From the NCBI GenBank assembly GCA_014584695.1, contig JACTMI010000027.1:1-64000 (forward strand): 64,000 nt of DNA, read 5' to 3'. Position numbers and translations under genes: made by a program. Shown piece by piece: positions 46,242 through 54,191 of this stretch; position 1 is the stretch's first letter; each line of letters opens with the position of its first letter. The notes beneath the pieces were generated by a model. The model was not told the origin of the DNA. It searched no databases and saw only the letters and a program-made list of their open reading frames with translations. Source of the stretch: Acidobacteriota bacterium (GTDB lineage Bacteria > Acidobacteriota > Thermoanaerobaculia > Multivoradales > JAGPDF01).

Positions 46242-47663
46242 ATGCACCGCACGACGATCTCGATCGCGCTGGGAGCCCACCTCGTCCTGGCCGCCGCCGG
46301 GCCGGCGCCCGCCGGCCAGGAACCGAAACCGCTCGTGCTGGTCTTCGACGCCTCGGGCTCGATGTGGGGTGACGTCGGCGGCGAGGCGAAGATCGTGGCC
46401 GCGCGGCGCGTGGTCGGCGAGCTCGGCGAACGGCTGGCCGACGGCACGCCGCTCTCGCTCGTCGCCTACGGCCACCGGCGCGACGGGGACTGCGGTGACA
46501 TCGAAACGCTGCTGCCGACCGCACGGCTCGACCGCGCGGCGCTAGGTCGGGCGCTCCAGGCGTTGAGCCCCAAGGGGAAGACGCCGATCACCGCCGCGCT
46601 GACGCAGGCGTTTCGCGAGGCTCCCGCCGGCTCGACCGTGGTCCTGGTCACCGACGGGCTCGAAACCTGCGGCGGCGACCCGTGCGCGGCCGTCCGCGAA
46701 GCGAGAGCGAAGGGCGGCGAGCTGGTCCTGCACGTCGTCGGCTTCGACGTCGCCCTGCAGGACGTCTCCTCGCTCGAGTGCGCGGCGCAGGCCGGAGGCG
46801 GCCTCTACCTGCCCGCGGCCGACGCCGGCGAGCTCGCGGCAGCCCTGGGCGCGGCGGTCGCGCGCCCGGCCGACGCTCTGGCGGGCTCCCTGGTCGTCCG
46901 GGCGACGCGCAACGGCGCCCTGCAGGACATCTCCGTCCGGGTCGAGCCGCTCGCCGACGGCATCGCGGTCGCGGCACGGACCTACGCCAGCGCCGAGACC
47001 AATCCGCGGACGATCCCGCTCGCGGACGGACGCTACCGGCTTCGGGTGCGCGCCGTCGGCATCGACGGCGCCGCCGAGCGCGAGGAAGTGGTCGAAATCG
47101 CGAACGGTGCGCGCGTGGAGCGCGCCTACGACTACTCGACCGGCGCGGTCTCGATCGGCGCCACCCGCAACGGCGCCCTCTCCGACGTCACCTGGCAGCT
47201 GTTCGCCCCGGGCGACCGGAAGCGCGCCGTGGCGACAGGTCGCACATACCGGACGGCGAGCTCGAACCCGGCGCGGGCGACGCTGCCGGCGGGCACCTAC
47301 GATCTCGTGCTCACCGCGCTCGAGATCTCCGGTCGGCCGACCTGGGAGAGCCACGGAATCGAAGTCGAGCCGAACGGCACGGCGCGGGTCGCGCGCGAGT
47401 TCGCCTCGGGCGAGCTCGCCGTCGAGGTCGTGCGCGGCTCGACCCTGGTCGACGCCACGGTCGCCGTCCGCGCCGGCGACAAGGGGATCGACCAAGGGCG
47501 CACCTACAAGGCGGCGAGCTCGAACCCGATCCGCTTCCAGCTCGAGCCGGGCGACTACGAAATCGAGGTCGCCGAGATCCGCGGCGCGAAACGGAAGCTC
47601 AGCGTTTCCGTGGCAGCCGGAGTCGTCGAGAGCCGTCGTGTGGACCTCGACACGACACCCTGA
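46242..47663 (+). CDS. Secreted VWA-domain protein with three Ig-like repeats
   Basis: 473 residues with a signal peptide (MHRTTISIALGAHLVLAAAG, cleavage near APAGQE). The VWA domain (~residues 28-205) has LVFDASGSMWGDVGG (MIDAS), GKTPITAALTQAF and VLVTDGLETCGG. Three ~85-residue beta modules follow, each with a variant of RTY-x-(S/T)ASSNPxR and LPAGTYDL (e.g. ATGRTYRTASSNPARATLPA). It resembles Ca-activated-chloride-channel-like or PEGA-type surface proteins. ATG at 46242 with GAGGCGGGAG upstream. Role unknown; extracellular or periplasmic. Confidence 0.85.
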   Translation: MHRTTISIALGAHLVLAAAGPAPAGQEPKPLVLVFDASGSMWGDVGGEAKIVAARRVVGELGERLADGTPLSLVAYGHRRDGDCGDIETLLPTARLDRAALGRALQALSPKGKTPITAALTQAFREAPAGSTVVLVTDGLETCGGDPCAAVREARAKGGELVLHVVGFDVALQDVSSLECAAQAGGGLYLPAADAGELAAALGAAVARPADALAGSLVVRATRNGALQDISVRVEPLADGIAVAARTYASAETNPRTIPLADGRYRLRVRAVGIDGAAEREEVVEIANGARVERAYDYSTGAVSIGATRNGALSDVTWQLFAPGDRKRAVATGRTYRTASSNPARATLPAGTYDLVLTALEISGRPTWESHGIEVEPNGTARVAREFASGELAVEVVRGSTLVDATVAVRAGDKGIDQGRTYKAASSNPIRFQLEPGDYEIEVAEIRGAKRKLSVSVAAGVVESRRVDLDTTP

Positions 47664-47690
47664 GCGATCGGGCTCGGAACGTGCCGGAGA

Positions 47691-47774
47691 AGTGCCAGCC
47701 GATTCGCGGCAGTAAGGTGGGCTCTCGAGCGATCGCCGGCTGGGGGCACCTGGGCAGCGACTCGGCTGGCACCT
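47691..47774. repeat. Inverted pair of REP-like elements
   Basis: Forward copy AAGTGCCAGCCGATTCGC (47690-47707) and reverse copy GCGACTCGGCTGGCACCT (47757-47774). The arms are complementary at 16 of 18 positions around a ~50-nt loop. It lies between two convergent genes, so it might also act as a terminator-like hairpin. Confidence 0.85.
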
Positions 47775-47817
47775 CCCCCACCTTCCGCACCTGCCCCGGA
47801 ACCGCGCGGGGCCTGAA

Positions 47818-48051
47818 TCAGGGGGGCCCCTGGCCCTCCGCCGGGGGCGTCCGCCTGACATTGGCGTGGTCCATGTCCGAGCGGATCAGCCAGCGGCCAG
47901 TGGCCTCCCGGACCAGGGTCAGGGTGAACTTGCCGTCGTCGGGTGCGCCCGGGGCGCTGGCGCAGCCGGCGAGGATGTAGCCGACGTCGCCGGCGAGGCC
48001 GAGGCAGGCAGCGACGAGCGCGAGCCTGCGACCGAACGCGCGATCCATCAT
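47818..48051 (-). CDS. Short lipoprotein with a DUF4440/SnoaL-like tail, probably truncated
   Basis: 77 residues from ATG at 48051 (a second ATG follows at once), preceded by AAAGGAG. The N terminus is a lipoprotein signal ending in ILAGCASAP. The remainder, DDGKFTLTLVREATGRWLI plus RSDMDHAN, matches only the last strand of DUF4440/SnoaL-like domains. The first three quarters of that fold are missing, so this looks like an internally deleted gene. Whether it is still expressed is unknown. Confidence 0.5.
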   Translation of the reverse strand: MMDRAFGRRLALVAACLGLAGDVGYILAGCASAPGAPDDGKFTLTLVREATGRWLIRSDMDHANVRRTPPAEGQGPP

Positions 48052-48282
48052 GGCGGCTCCTTTCAGGCAACCGGGTCCAGCCGCCGTGGCGAGCGCGGCC
48101 GCGCCGAGGAAAGGCGGGCGGCGCTTGACCCGATTGCGCGTCTCTGGTGGACTACCTGTCGTTAGCTCCGGGGCGCCGCGTTCGCGGCGTTCGCCCGCCG
48201 TCGAGAGGCGCTGCAGCGGATCGACCTCCGTCACGCTCGACGCCGGTTCGGAGAATCAGGGCGCCTTCGAAGAGGTGACCCG

Positions 48283-49014
48283 ATGGTGGATTCTCGGAAC
48301 GGCAGGCAGGTCGGTCGCGTCGTCGGACTCTATCGCTACCCCGTGAAGTCGATGGCGGGCGAGCCGCTGACCGAAGTCGAGGCGTCCTGGCACGGCTTCG
48401 CCGGCGACCGGCGCTGGGCGTTCGTGCGCCCGGACGTGGTCCGGAGCGGATTCCCCTGGCTCACGCTGCGCGAGCGCGGAGCGATGAGCCACTACCGACC
48501 CTCCTTCACCGAGGCCGCGCGGCCCGACACCTCGCCGACCGTCGTCCGGACGCCGTCGGGCGCCCTCCTCGACGTGACCGAGCCGGCGCTCGCCGCGGAG
48601 CTCGGACCCGACGGCACGCAGGTGATCCGGCAGAGCCGCGGGATCTTCGACACCTTCCCCCTGTCGCTCGTCACGACGCAGACGATCCACCGCCTCGGCG
48701 AGCTCGTCGGCCGCCGGCTCGAGGTCCAGCGCTTCCGGCCCAACCTCCTGGTCGAAGCCGCGGCGGAGGAGCCCTTCGCCGAGGATGATTGGATCGGGAG
48801 CGTGCTCCGCGTGGGCGGGCTCCGGCTGCGCGTCGACAAGCGCGACGGCCGGTGCGTCGTGATCACCATCGATCCCGCGTCGACCGAGCGCGACCCTGCG
48901 ATCCTGCGCGCGGTCGCCGAAGTGCGCCAGGGCTGCCTCGGCGTCTACGGCTCGACCGTCGAGCCCGGCCGCGTCGCGCTCGGCGACCCAGTCGTCGTCG
49001 AGGCCGGGCCATGA
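48283..49014 (+). CDS. MOSC-domain protein
   Basis: 243 residues. An N-terminal MOSC beta-barrel (VVGLYRYPVKSMAGEPLTEV, GFAGDRRWAFV) is followed by the MOSC domain (FRPNLLVEA, DGRCVVITIDPAST, QGCLGVYGSTVEPGRVALGD). MOSC proteins bind molybdenum cofactor sulfide and act in sulfur transfer or reduction of N-hydroxylated compounds. The conserved cysteine is present in RCVVIT. ATG at 48283 with AGAGGTGACC upstream. No molybdopterin genes are nearby. Confidence 0.87.
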   Translation: MVDSRNGRQVGRVVGLYRYPVKSMAGEPLTEVEASWHGFAGDRRWAFVRPDVVRSGFPWLTLRERGAMSHYRPSFTEAARPDTSPTVVRTPSGALLDVTEPALAAELGPDGTQVIRQSRGIFDTFPLSLVTTQTIHRLGELVGRRLEVQRFRPNLLVEAAAEEPFAEDDWIGSVLRVGGLRLRVDKRDGRCVVITIDPASTERDPAILRAVAEVRQGCLGVYGSTVEPGRVALGDPVVVEAGP

Positions 49015-49020
49015 GCCGCG

Positions 49021-49037
49021 CAGGTGCCAGCCGATTC
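49021..49037 (+). repeat. REP-like element, forward
   Basis: CAGGTGCCAGCCGATTC begins 6 bp after the MOSC stop codon. It continues TCAGCGGC, so GCCG and CGGC can pair as a small hairpin. Confidence 0.75.
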
Positions 49038-49099
49038 TCAGCGGCTCTGGCGCGGTGCGGGGGGGTGCGCTCCAGGCCCGCCGACGGACTCCGTGCGGG

Positions 49100-49615
49100 T
49101 CACCTGCTCATGCGGGCGCGGCTCTCCCGGGCGAGCCAGGCGACGAAGGCCGCCAGGGGCACGGACCAGCCGTCGGGGGCGCTGAGGTCCGCCTCCCACT
49201 CGCCCTGCGCCTGGGCGTCGAACGGGCGCCCGACGAGCCGCCCGCGCTCCTGGCCCGACTCTTCGAGCCGGAAGCTGCTGCCATGGCGATCCTCTGGAAC
49301 CAGCTTCAGAATCCTGCCCGCGACGTCCAGCTCGAACTCCACCAAGAAGTGCTGATTCAGCGGCTGATCGGCCTCGAAGGCGTGCATCCGACGGTGCCGA
49401 GTCGCGGTCGCCAGCACCTGGTTATCCGCGCAGAGCTGGTAGCGATGGCCGTTCCACGGCGCTGGGAGCTTGAGCTGGTAGTCGAGCCCACCGACTCGTC
49501 CCCGCAGGTTGTAGACGAAGAAGTTGACCTTGCGGAAGACCGCCACCTCCTGACCGCCCTCGCCGACCCGCAACTCTTGGGGGCGTTGCCTCCGGCCGTC
49601 CGTTTGATAGTCCAC
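49100..49615 (-). CDS. Hypothetical protein, 171 aa
   Basis: GTG at 49615 (VDYQTDGRRQRPQEL) has GGGAGG seven bases upstream. The sequence has beta-rich stretches (AVFRKVNFFVYNLRGRVGGL, LDYQLKLPAPWNGHRYQLCA) and an ordered C terminus (PLAAFVAWLARESRARMSR). Coding bias and the strong ribosome site support a real gene. I do not recognise the family. No signal peptide or membrane segment is seen. REP-like elements flank it at 49.02 and 49.76 kb. Confidence 0.6.
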   Translation of the reverse strand: MDYQTDGRRQRPQELRVGEGGQEVAVFRKVNFFVYNLRGRVGGLDYQLKLPAPWNGHRYQLCADNQVLATATRHRRMHAFEADQPLNQHFLVEFELDVAGRILKLVPEDRHGSSFRLEESGQERGRLVGRPFDAQAQGEWEADLSAPDGWSVPLAAFVAWLARESRARMSR

Positions 49616-49760
49616 CTGGCGCCCTCCCTCTCTCGCGCCGGCCTCACCCCGAGTCGCGCGAGTCGATGTTCGAACGACAAGGCCGAGGGTACCAGACCAA
49701 CGGAGGCTCGGAGCTTTCAGAAAGGTACCGGGCCGGACAGGTATCGGACAGCTGCCGGAC

Positions 49761-49946
49761 AGATGCCAGCCGATTCGCGGCCCGCGTCGGACAGCTGCTG
49801 CACAGGTGCGCTGCACAGGTGCCAGCCGATTCGCGGCCCGCGGCGGACAGCTGCTGCACGGGTGCCAGCCGACTTGCTGCGGCGCGCTGGCCGCGCGCCG
49901 GACCCGCTGGCGGGCCGGGACGGCGAGCGCAACTCGGCTGGCACCC
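49761..49946. repeat. Compound cluster of four REP-like elements
   Basis: Forward copies start near 49763, 49818 and 49861, and a reverse copy (CAACTCGGCTGGCACCC) at 49930-49946. The first two sit in a ~55-57-bp tandem unit that also contains GGACAGCTGCTGCAC. The cluster fills most of the 513-bp gap from 49616 to 50128. That gap otherwise shows only a 32-codon reading frame (50014-50112), which I do not count as a gene. Confidence 0.85.
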
Positions 49947-50128
49947 GTCCCGCCGGCCCGGCTGAACCAGGCTGCATCTCCAGCGCAGGCCGTGGGCTAT
50001 CCTCGGCCTCGCGATGGAGGTCCTGCCGGTCCTGCGCGTCCTGACGCTGCGGGCGCGAGCCGACGACTACGAGCGGCTCAGGACCGCGCTCCGTCCGAAC
50101 GGGGGCGGATAGAATTCCCTCGACCACC

Positions 50129-50472
50129 ATGCGCCGCGTGACCGAGAGCGAACCGATCGCCGTCGAGGAGCTGCGCGCGCGCGTAGGCGGTTCGGCGAGA
50201 TGGTCAAGGGTCCGGTCGACCTGCGGCGGGCCATCCTCCTCCTCGATGCCGATCTGCACGCGGACCAGGAGGCGGAGTTGCTCGCCGACGGCTCCCAGCA
50301 GTCGGATCTGTGGGGAATCGACCTCTATCCCGACTTGCCCGGCGACGACTGGCTCGAGTTCGATTCGATGATCAACCTCCGGCCGTCGTTCGGCAACCGC
50401 TCGCGAGGAGTCGATGACCCGGGCACGCGCGAGGCGATCGCCGCGCTGGTCGGTCGTCTGGTGCGGCGATGA
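50129..50472 (+). pseudogene. DUF5674 gene split by a 2-nt frameshift in a (CG)n tract
   Basis: The N-terminal part from ATG 50129 reads MRRVTESEPIAVEELRAR. The rest is in another frame: RFGEMVKGPVDLRRAILLLD, then LWGIDLYPDLPGDDWLEFDS and NLRPSFGNRSRGVDDPGTRE, all characteristic of DUF5674. The switch falls in the alternating GC tract 50173-50183; removing one CG unit restores a continuous, family-like protein. It could be a real lesion, slippage-based variation or an assembly error. A shortened product from ATG 50200 is possible. Confidence 0.7.
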
Positions 50473-50804
50473 GCGCCGGGCATCGCGACCTCGCCGCCGG
50501 CCGCTGGTTCGAACTCTCGCACGTCGAGCAGTTGGGCAATGTCGGCAGCGAGGTCGGCCGCGCGGTGCGGCGGTCCCGCAGCAACCCGGCGCTCTCGGAA
50601 AGAGCCTGTCATCGGGCGCGCGAGCTGCTCGACCTCACCCTCGACGACCCGCGGCACCGCCGTTCGGTCGCCCGCTTGCGGGAGATCGCCAGGGCGCGCG
50701 AGGTCGTGGCGGACTTCCTCGCCGGAGAGAACCGCTATGGGACCACCACCGAGTCCCTGCAGAAGTACTTCGACGCTTTCGCCTTCGCCGCGCGCCGCCG
50801 CTGA
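50469..50804 (+). CDS. Conserved hypothetical protein linked to DUF5674
   Basis: 111 residues, mainly helical (ERACHRARELLDLTLDD, RSVARLREIARAREVVADFL). It begins MSAGHRDLAAGRWFELSHVE and ends with a K-Y-F-D-A-F-A-F-A-A-R motif. As I recall, proteins of this shape occur next to DUF5674 in other genomes. ATG overlaps the DUF5674 stop as ATGA, so the two were translated together. The HEPN-like helical look suggests a toxin-antitoxin or RNA-related pair, but no RxxxxH motif is clear. Confidence 0.65.
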   Translation: MSAGHRDLAAGRWFELSHVEQLGNVGSEVGRAVRRSRSNPALSERACHRARELLDLTLDDPRHRRSVARLREIARAREVVADFLAGENRYGTTTESLQKYFDAFAFAARRR

Positions 50805-50818
50805 CGCCGCTCCCGTTC

Positions 50819-50837
50819 AGGTGCCAGCCGATTCGCG
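50819..50837 (+). repeat. REP-like element, forward
   Basis: AGGTGCCAGCCGATTCGCG, 14 bp after the stop of the hypothetical gene and before the convergent DUF2723 gene. Confidence 0.8.
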
Positions 50838-50920
50838 GGGAGTCGCATCTCGCGCCTCACTCCCCCTCCTCGCCTTGCCGCCACTCCGGTGGGCCCCAGA
50901 ACCACCGCAGTATCTGCAAG

Positions 50921-52837
50921 TCAGGGAACGAGGTAGCCCCACGGGGAGTCGAGCCACCGCCCCCAGCTGAACGGGCGCCGGTCCCGTTCGAGCTCGACGA
51001 CATGACGGCCCGCTTCGAGCTCGACCGCCGGATAGGCGTAGTCGACCTGAAAGCTCGCCGCCTCGACGCCGTCGACCAGGACGATCCAGCGGTCCCGCAG
51101 CGACTCCTGGAGCACCATCCACCCCCCGCCGGGCGCGACACTCACATCGACGAGAAACCGGTCGGGCGCGACCTCGACGCGGTCGACGGTGCCGCCGCCC
51201 CCGCGCCGCTCTCGACCGCCGACGACCAGCGCGGCGCGCAGGGGGTCGAACGCCGGGTCGAGCAGCCGCGCGAGGGCGCGATCGACCGGCCCGGCCGGCT
51301 CGAGTCGCTCGGCGAGGAAAGCCAGCGGCGGCGGAATCGCGCCCGCGATGGCGAGCCGCGGCAGCAGGCTCCCCGGCCGACCCTCGAGGCGAAAGCCGAG
51401 CGCCGACAAGCGCGCCCGCGCCTCCTCGCCCGGGTCAACGAGGAAGAGCGGCGCGCCGGGCGCGAGCGCCCGGTCGTGGGGCGGGAGGCGGAGCGGCGCG
51501 ACCTCCGCCAGGTGGCGCGCCACCGGTCCGAGCAGAAACGGGGCGTCGAGCGCCGCTTCCGGGACGAGGAGCAGGCCGACACCGGGCGCGCCGGGCGGCT
51601 GCGCCCGCAACAGCTCGAAGGTGAGACCCCGCTCGTGTCCGAAGACGACCAGCGCCGAACCGTGCGGCGCTTCAGCGAGAGCCGCAAGGGCGAAGATCTC
51701 CCGCTGGCGTGCCGTCTCAGCGGGCTCGATTGGCGCCGACGCGAGCAGCGGCAGCAACGCCAGGCCGGGCAGGATGAGCGCCGGCATCGCCGCTCCCGTC
51801 CCCCGAGCGATGGCTCCCGCCGCAAGCTCGACGAGCGGCGTCGCGGCGAGCGCGAGGGCCACGAACGGCGCAAGCAAGTAGGCCTCGAAGTCGGTCACGT
51901 CGTAGAGCAGCAGGAAGAGCGCCGAAGCGGCCAGAAAGCCGATGAGAGCTCGGCGCGCCCCGCCGCGCGCGCAGCCGAGCCCCACCAACCCGGCGGGCAG
52001 CAGCCACCATCCTCCCGCGAGGGCTGAGCCCGCGAGCTGCGGGATGCGCTCACGCAGCAGCTCGGCGGGACCGGCGCGGGCCAGGTTCCCTCGGAACGAC
52101 CCGCCAGTCGCCACGTCGGTGAGCTGCGCCACGCTCTGGGCGCGTGCCTCGAGGTAAGCGGCCTCCTCCGTGTAACTCCGTTCGATCAGATAGAGGTAGG
52201 GAACTGTCGCGAGCAGCAGCGCTCCCGCGAGCGTCGCAAGTCTCCCCCAGGTCCGGCCGGGCAGTGGCCGGCCGGCGAGTGCGGCGACGAGAGCCGGCAC
52301 CAGACAAATCGCCGTCGCGTGGTGGGCGAAGGCGGCGCCGGCGCCGAGCGCGGCGACGGCCAGCGGCGCGCTCCGCCCGCTGCGAGCGTACGCGCAGAGC
52401 CCGCCGAGCACGACCGCGACGAAGAGGACGTGCAGTGGATACACCTCGGCGACCGCCGCGGCGCCGCGCACCGCCGGCGCCGTGCCGAAGGCGAGGGCGG
52501 CCGCGAGCGCCACGCTCGGCCGGGCCCCGAGCGCCCGCGCTCCCGCTGCGACGGCTGCCGCCGCGAGCGCCACTAGCACCGCCGAGAGTCGATTGGTCAC
52601 CGCCGGCCAGCTCCAACCTGGCGCCATGCGGGCCGCCGCGTGCGAGATCAGGGTGTACAGCGGGTAGCCCGTCGGGTGCGCGGTGCCGAGAGCCGGCCCG
52701 ACGAGCTGGAACTTCGCCACGTCCCCCTGCCCGGCGTGCGGGCCGGCCGAGGGCAAGTAAGAGACCAGGAAGAGCAACAACGCGACGCCGAGCGGGAGCC
52801 AGCGTGCCGCGCGCCCCGGCATTCGGATCAACGCCAT
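50921..52837 (-). CDS. DUF2723 polytopic membrane protein (protein O-mannosyltransferase-like)
   Basis: 638 residues. The loop after the first membrane helix reads GDVAKFQLVGPALGTAHPTG, with the acidic residue typical of DUF2723 GT-C enzymes, followed by YPLYTLISHAAARMAPGWSW. About ten transmembrane helices fill residues ~10-410. The last ~230 residues are soluble and beta-rich (FLVDVSVAPGGGWMVLQESL, YPAVELEAGRHVVELERDRR). It should use a lipid-linked sugar donor on the periplasmic side. ATG at 52837; a second in-frame ATG lies five codons later. Confidence 0.82.
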   Translation of the reverse strand: MALIRMPGRAARWLPLGVALLLFLVSYLPSAGPHAGQGDVAKFQLVGPALGTAHPTGYPLYTLISHAAARMAPGWSWPAVTNRLSAVLVALAAAAVAAGARALGARPSVALAAALAFGTAPAVRGAAAVAEVYPLHVLFVAVVLGGLCAYARSGRSAPLAVAALGAGAAFAHHATAICLVPALVAALAGRPLPGRTWGRLATLAGALLLATVPYLYLIERSYTEEAAYLEARAQSVAQLTDVATGGSFRGNLARAGPAELLRERIPQLAGSALAGGWWLLPAGLVGLGCARGGARRALIGFLAASALFLLLYDVTDFEAYLLAPFVALALAATPLVELAAGAIARGTGAAMPALILPGLALLPLLASAPIEPAETARQREIFALAALAEAPHGSALVVFGHERGLTFELLRAQPPGAPGVGLLLVPEAALDAPFLLGPVARHLAEVAPLRLPPHDRALAPGAPLFLVDPGEEARARLSALGFRLEGRPGSLLPRLAIAGAIPPPLAFLAERLEPAGPVDRALARLLDPAFDPLRAALVVGGRERRGGGGTVDRVEVAPDRFLVDVSVAPGGGWMVLQESLRDRWIVLVDGVEAASFQVDYAYPAVELEAGRHVVELERDRRPFSWGRWLDSPWGYLVP

Positions 52838-53157
52838 CTGAGGCGTCGCTCGAGGCTGGCGCCGGGCAGGACCGGCAAGAGCGGCCGCCCAAGTGCGGGG
52901 GCGCGGGAAATCGCTCTCCCAGCTTGCTCGGAGGCGAGGGCCGCGGCGGCTTCGGCCCCAGTGGGAATGCAAACCGACCGGATGGCGATGATCTCCTCTC
53001 GGGTTCCTTACAAGTCTATGCTCCCCAGGCGTTTGACCGGCCGCGCGCGCACGGGATTCGGCTGGCACCTTGGCGGGTGACTCGGGTGGCACCTGGTCAT
53101 CAGGCTGGGCCCAGCCGGAGGTCGGCGTAGAATCCCCCACCGATCCGGAGGGCCGGC
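52838..53157. other. Gene-free interval before the expansin gene
   Basis: 320 bp between divergent genes. Apart from two reverse REP-like copies (53053-53094) I see no coding frame with family resemblance and no convincing promoter pair. An AT-richer patch (TTCCTTACAAGTCTATGCT, near 53005-53025) might hold a -10 element. Confidence 0.5.
53053..53094 (-). repeat. Two tandem REP-like elements, reverse
   Basis: GATTCGGCTGGCACCT near 53055-53070 and GACTCGGGTGGCACCT at 53079-53094, same orientation, 24 bp apart, in the gap upstream of the expansin gene. Confidence 0.8.
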
Positions 53158-53937
53158 ATGAGTCCGAGGCACCTCGCGACGCACCTCGTCGTCCTCCCAT
53201 GTCTACTGCCCCTGAACGGCGCGCCGGCCGCTGCCGATGCGGTGCCCGACTGCCCGGCGGTTTTCCAGGAACTGACCGGTGTGGCGACCTATTACGCGGC
53301 CGACGGAACCGGCAACTGCTCCTTCGACGCCGAGCTGACGCCGCTGGTCGCGGCAGTCGCGGCACCCGACTGGAACGGTTCGGCGCAGTGCGGCCGTTGC
53401 CTCAGGGTCTGGGGACCGGACGGCGTCGTCGACGTCCGCGTCGTCGATCAGTGCCCAGAGTGCCCGGCGGGCCATCTCGACCTCTCCGCTGAGGCTTTCG
53501 AAATCATCGCCGACCCGCCAGCCGGAATCGTGCCGGTCGCCTTCCGCTCGATCGAATGCCCCGTTGCCTCCCCGCTCACGGTCCGTCAGAAGGAGGGATC
53601 GAATGTCTGGTGGTTGGCCCTCCAGGTGCGCGACCACCGCTACGCGATCGCTTCAGTCGAGATCCGCCAGGATGGCTTGCCGACTTGGACCACGATGGTG
53701 CGACAGGACTACAACTACTTCTTGGTGACCGCGAGCGGCAGTGGCATCGACTTCCCCGTCGACCTGCGCGTCACCGACATCCACGGTCACGTCGTCCAGA
53801 ACGACGACGTCCTCGGCTTGGTCACGCCGGGGCTCGTCACGCCGCTCGACGCGCAGCTCCCGCGCTGCGCGGGAATCTTTCTCGACGGTTTCGAGACCGG
53901 CACGCTCGCGCCCCATTGGACGCTTACCACACCCTGA
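53158..53937 (+). CDS. Secreted bacterial expansin-like protein
   Basis: 259 residues. Signal peptide LATHLVVLPCLLPLNGAPAA. The Barwin-like double-psi barrel begins GVATYYAADGTGNCSFD and contains VDVRVVDQCPECPAGHLDLS, including the aspartate that matters for wall loosening in EXLX1-type expansins. A CBM63-like beta domain follows (VWWLALQVRDHRYAIASVEI, YNYFLVTASGSGIDFPVDLR). The C-terminal CAGIFLDGFETG...W matches the motif ending the secreted propeller-like protein at 42-43 kb. It probably loosens plant or other cell walls non-hydrolytically. ATG at 53158. Confidence 0.87.
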   Translation: MSPRHLATHLVVLPCLLPLNGAPAAADAVPDCPAVFQELTGVATYYAADGTGNCSFDAELTPLVAAVAAPDWNGSAQCGRCLRVWGPDGVVDVRVVDQCPECPAGHLDLSAEAFEIIADPPAGIVPVAFRSIECPVASPLTVRQKEGSNVWWLALQVRDHRYAIASVEIRQDGLPTWTTMVRQDYNYFLVTASGSGIDFPVDLRVTDIHGHVVQNDDVLGLVTPGLVTPLDAQLPRCAGIFLDGFETGTLAPHWTLTTP

Positions 53938-53989
53938 GCAGTCGCCGACCCGCCAAGGAATCGTCATGCCCCCCGTCTTCCTCGCCTGA

Positions 53990-54180
53990 CGGTTCGCAGG
54001 TCGATTTCTACCTGACCCAGCGCGAGAGCATCGGCGTGATCGGCATCGCGCTTTGTCCGTCCGCGCCGCCGGTCAAGCGACGGCGTCCCGTCTACTGGCT
54101 CGAAGCCACGGCGATTGTCGCCCTCGGTGTCTCCTGGCTCAGCAAGGGGGAAGCGATCCTCGGCGACCAGCGAGGATGCC
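53990..54180 (+). pseudogene. Possible C-terminal remnant of a membrane protein
   Basis: One frame gives FYLTQRESIGVIGIALCPSA and then VYWLEATAIVALGVSWLSKG, a hydrophobic segment ending in S-W-L-x-K-G as found at the C terminus of some polytopic proteins. There is no start codon with a ribosome site and no upstream part. It lies between the expansin and the antisense tonB gene. I treat it as a fragment. Confidence 0.3.
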
Positions 54181-54191
54181 TCGCCGACGGG

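Noticed and set aside
50014-50112. 32-codon frame (MEVLPVLRVLTLRARADDY...)
   Set aside because: No clear ribosome site and no recognisable family; it could be the end of a lost gene, but there is too little to support it.
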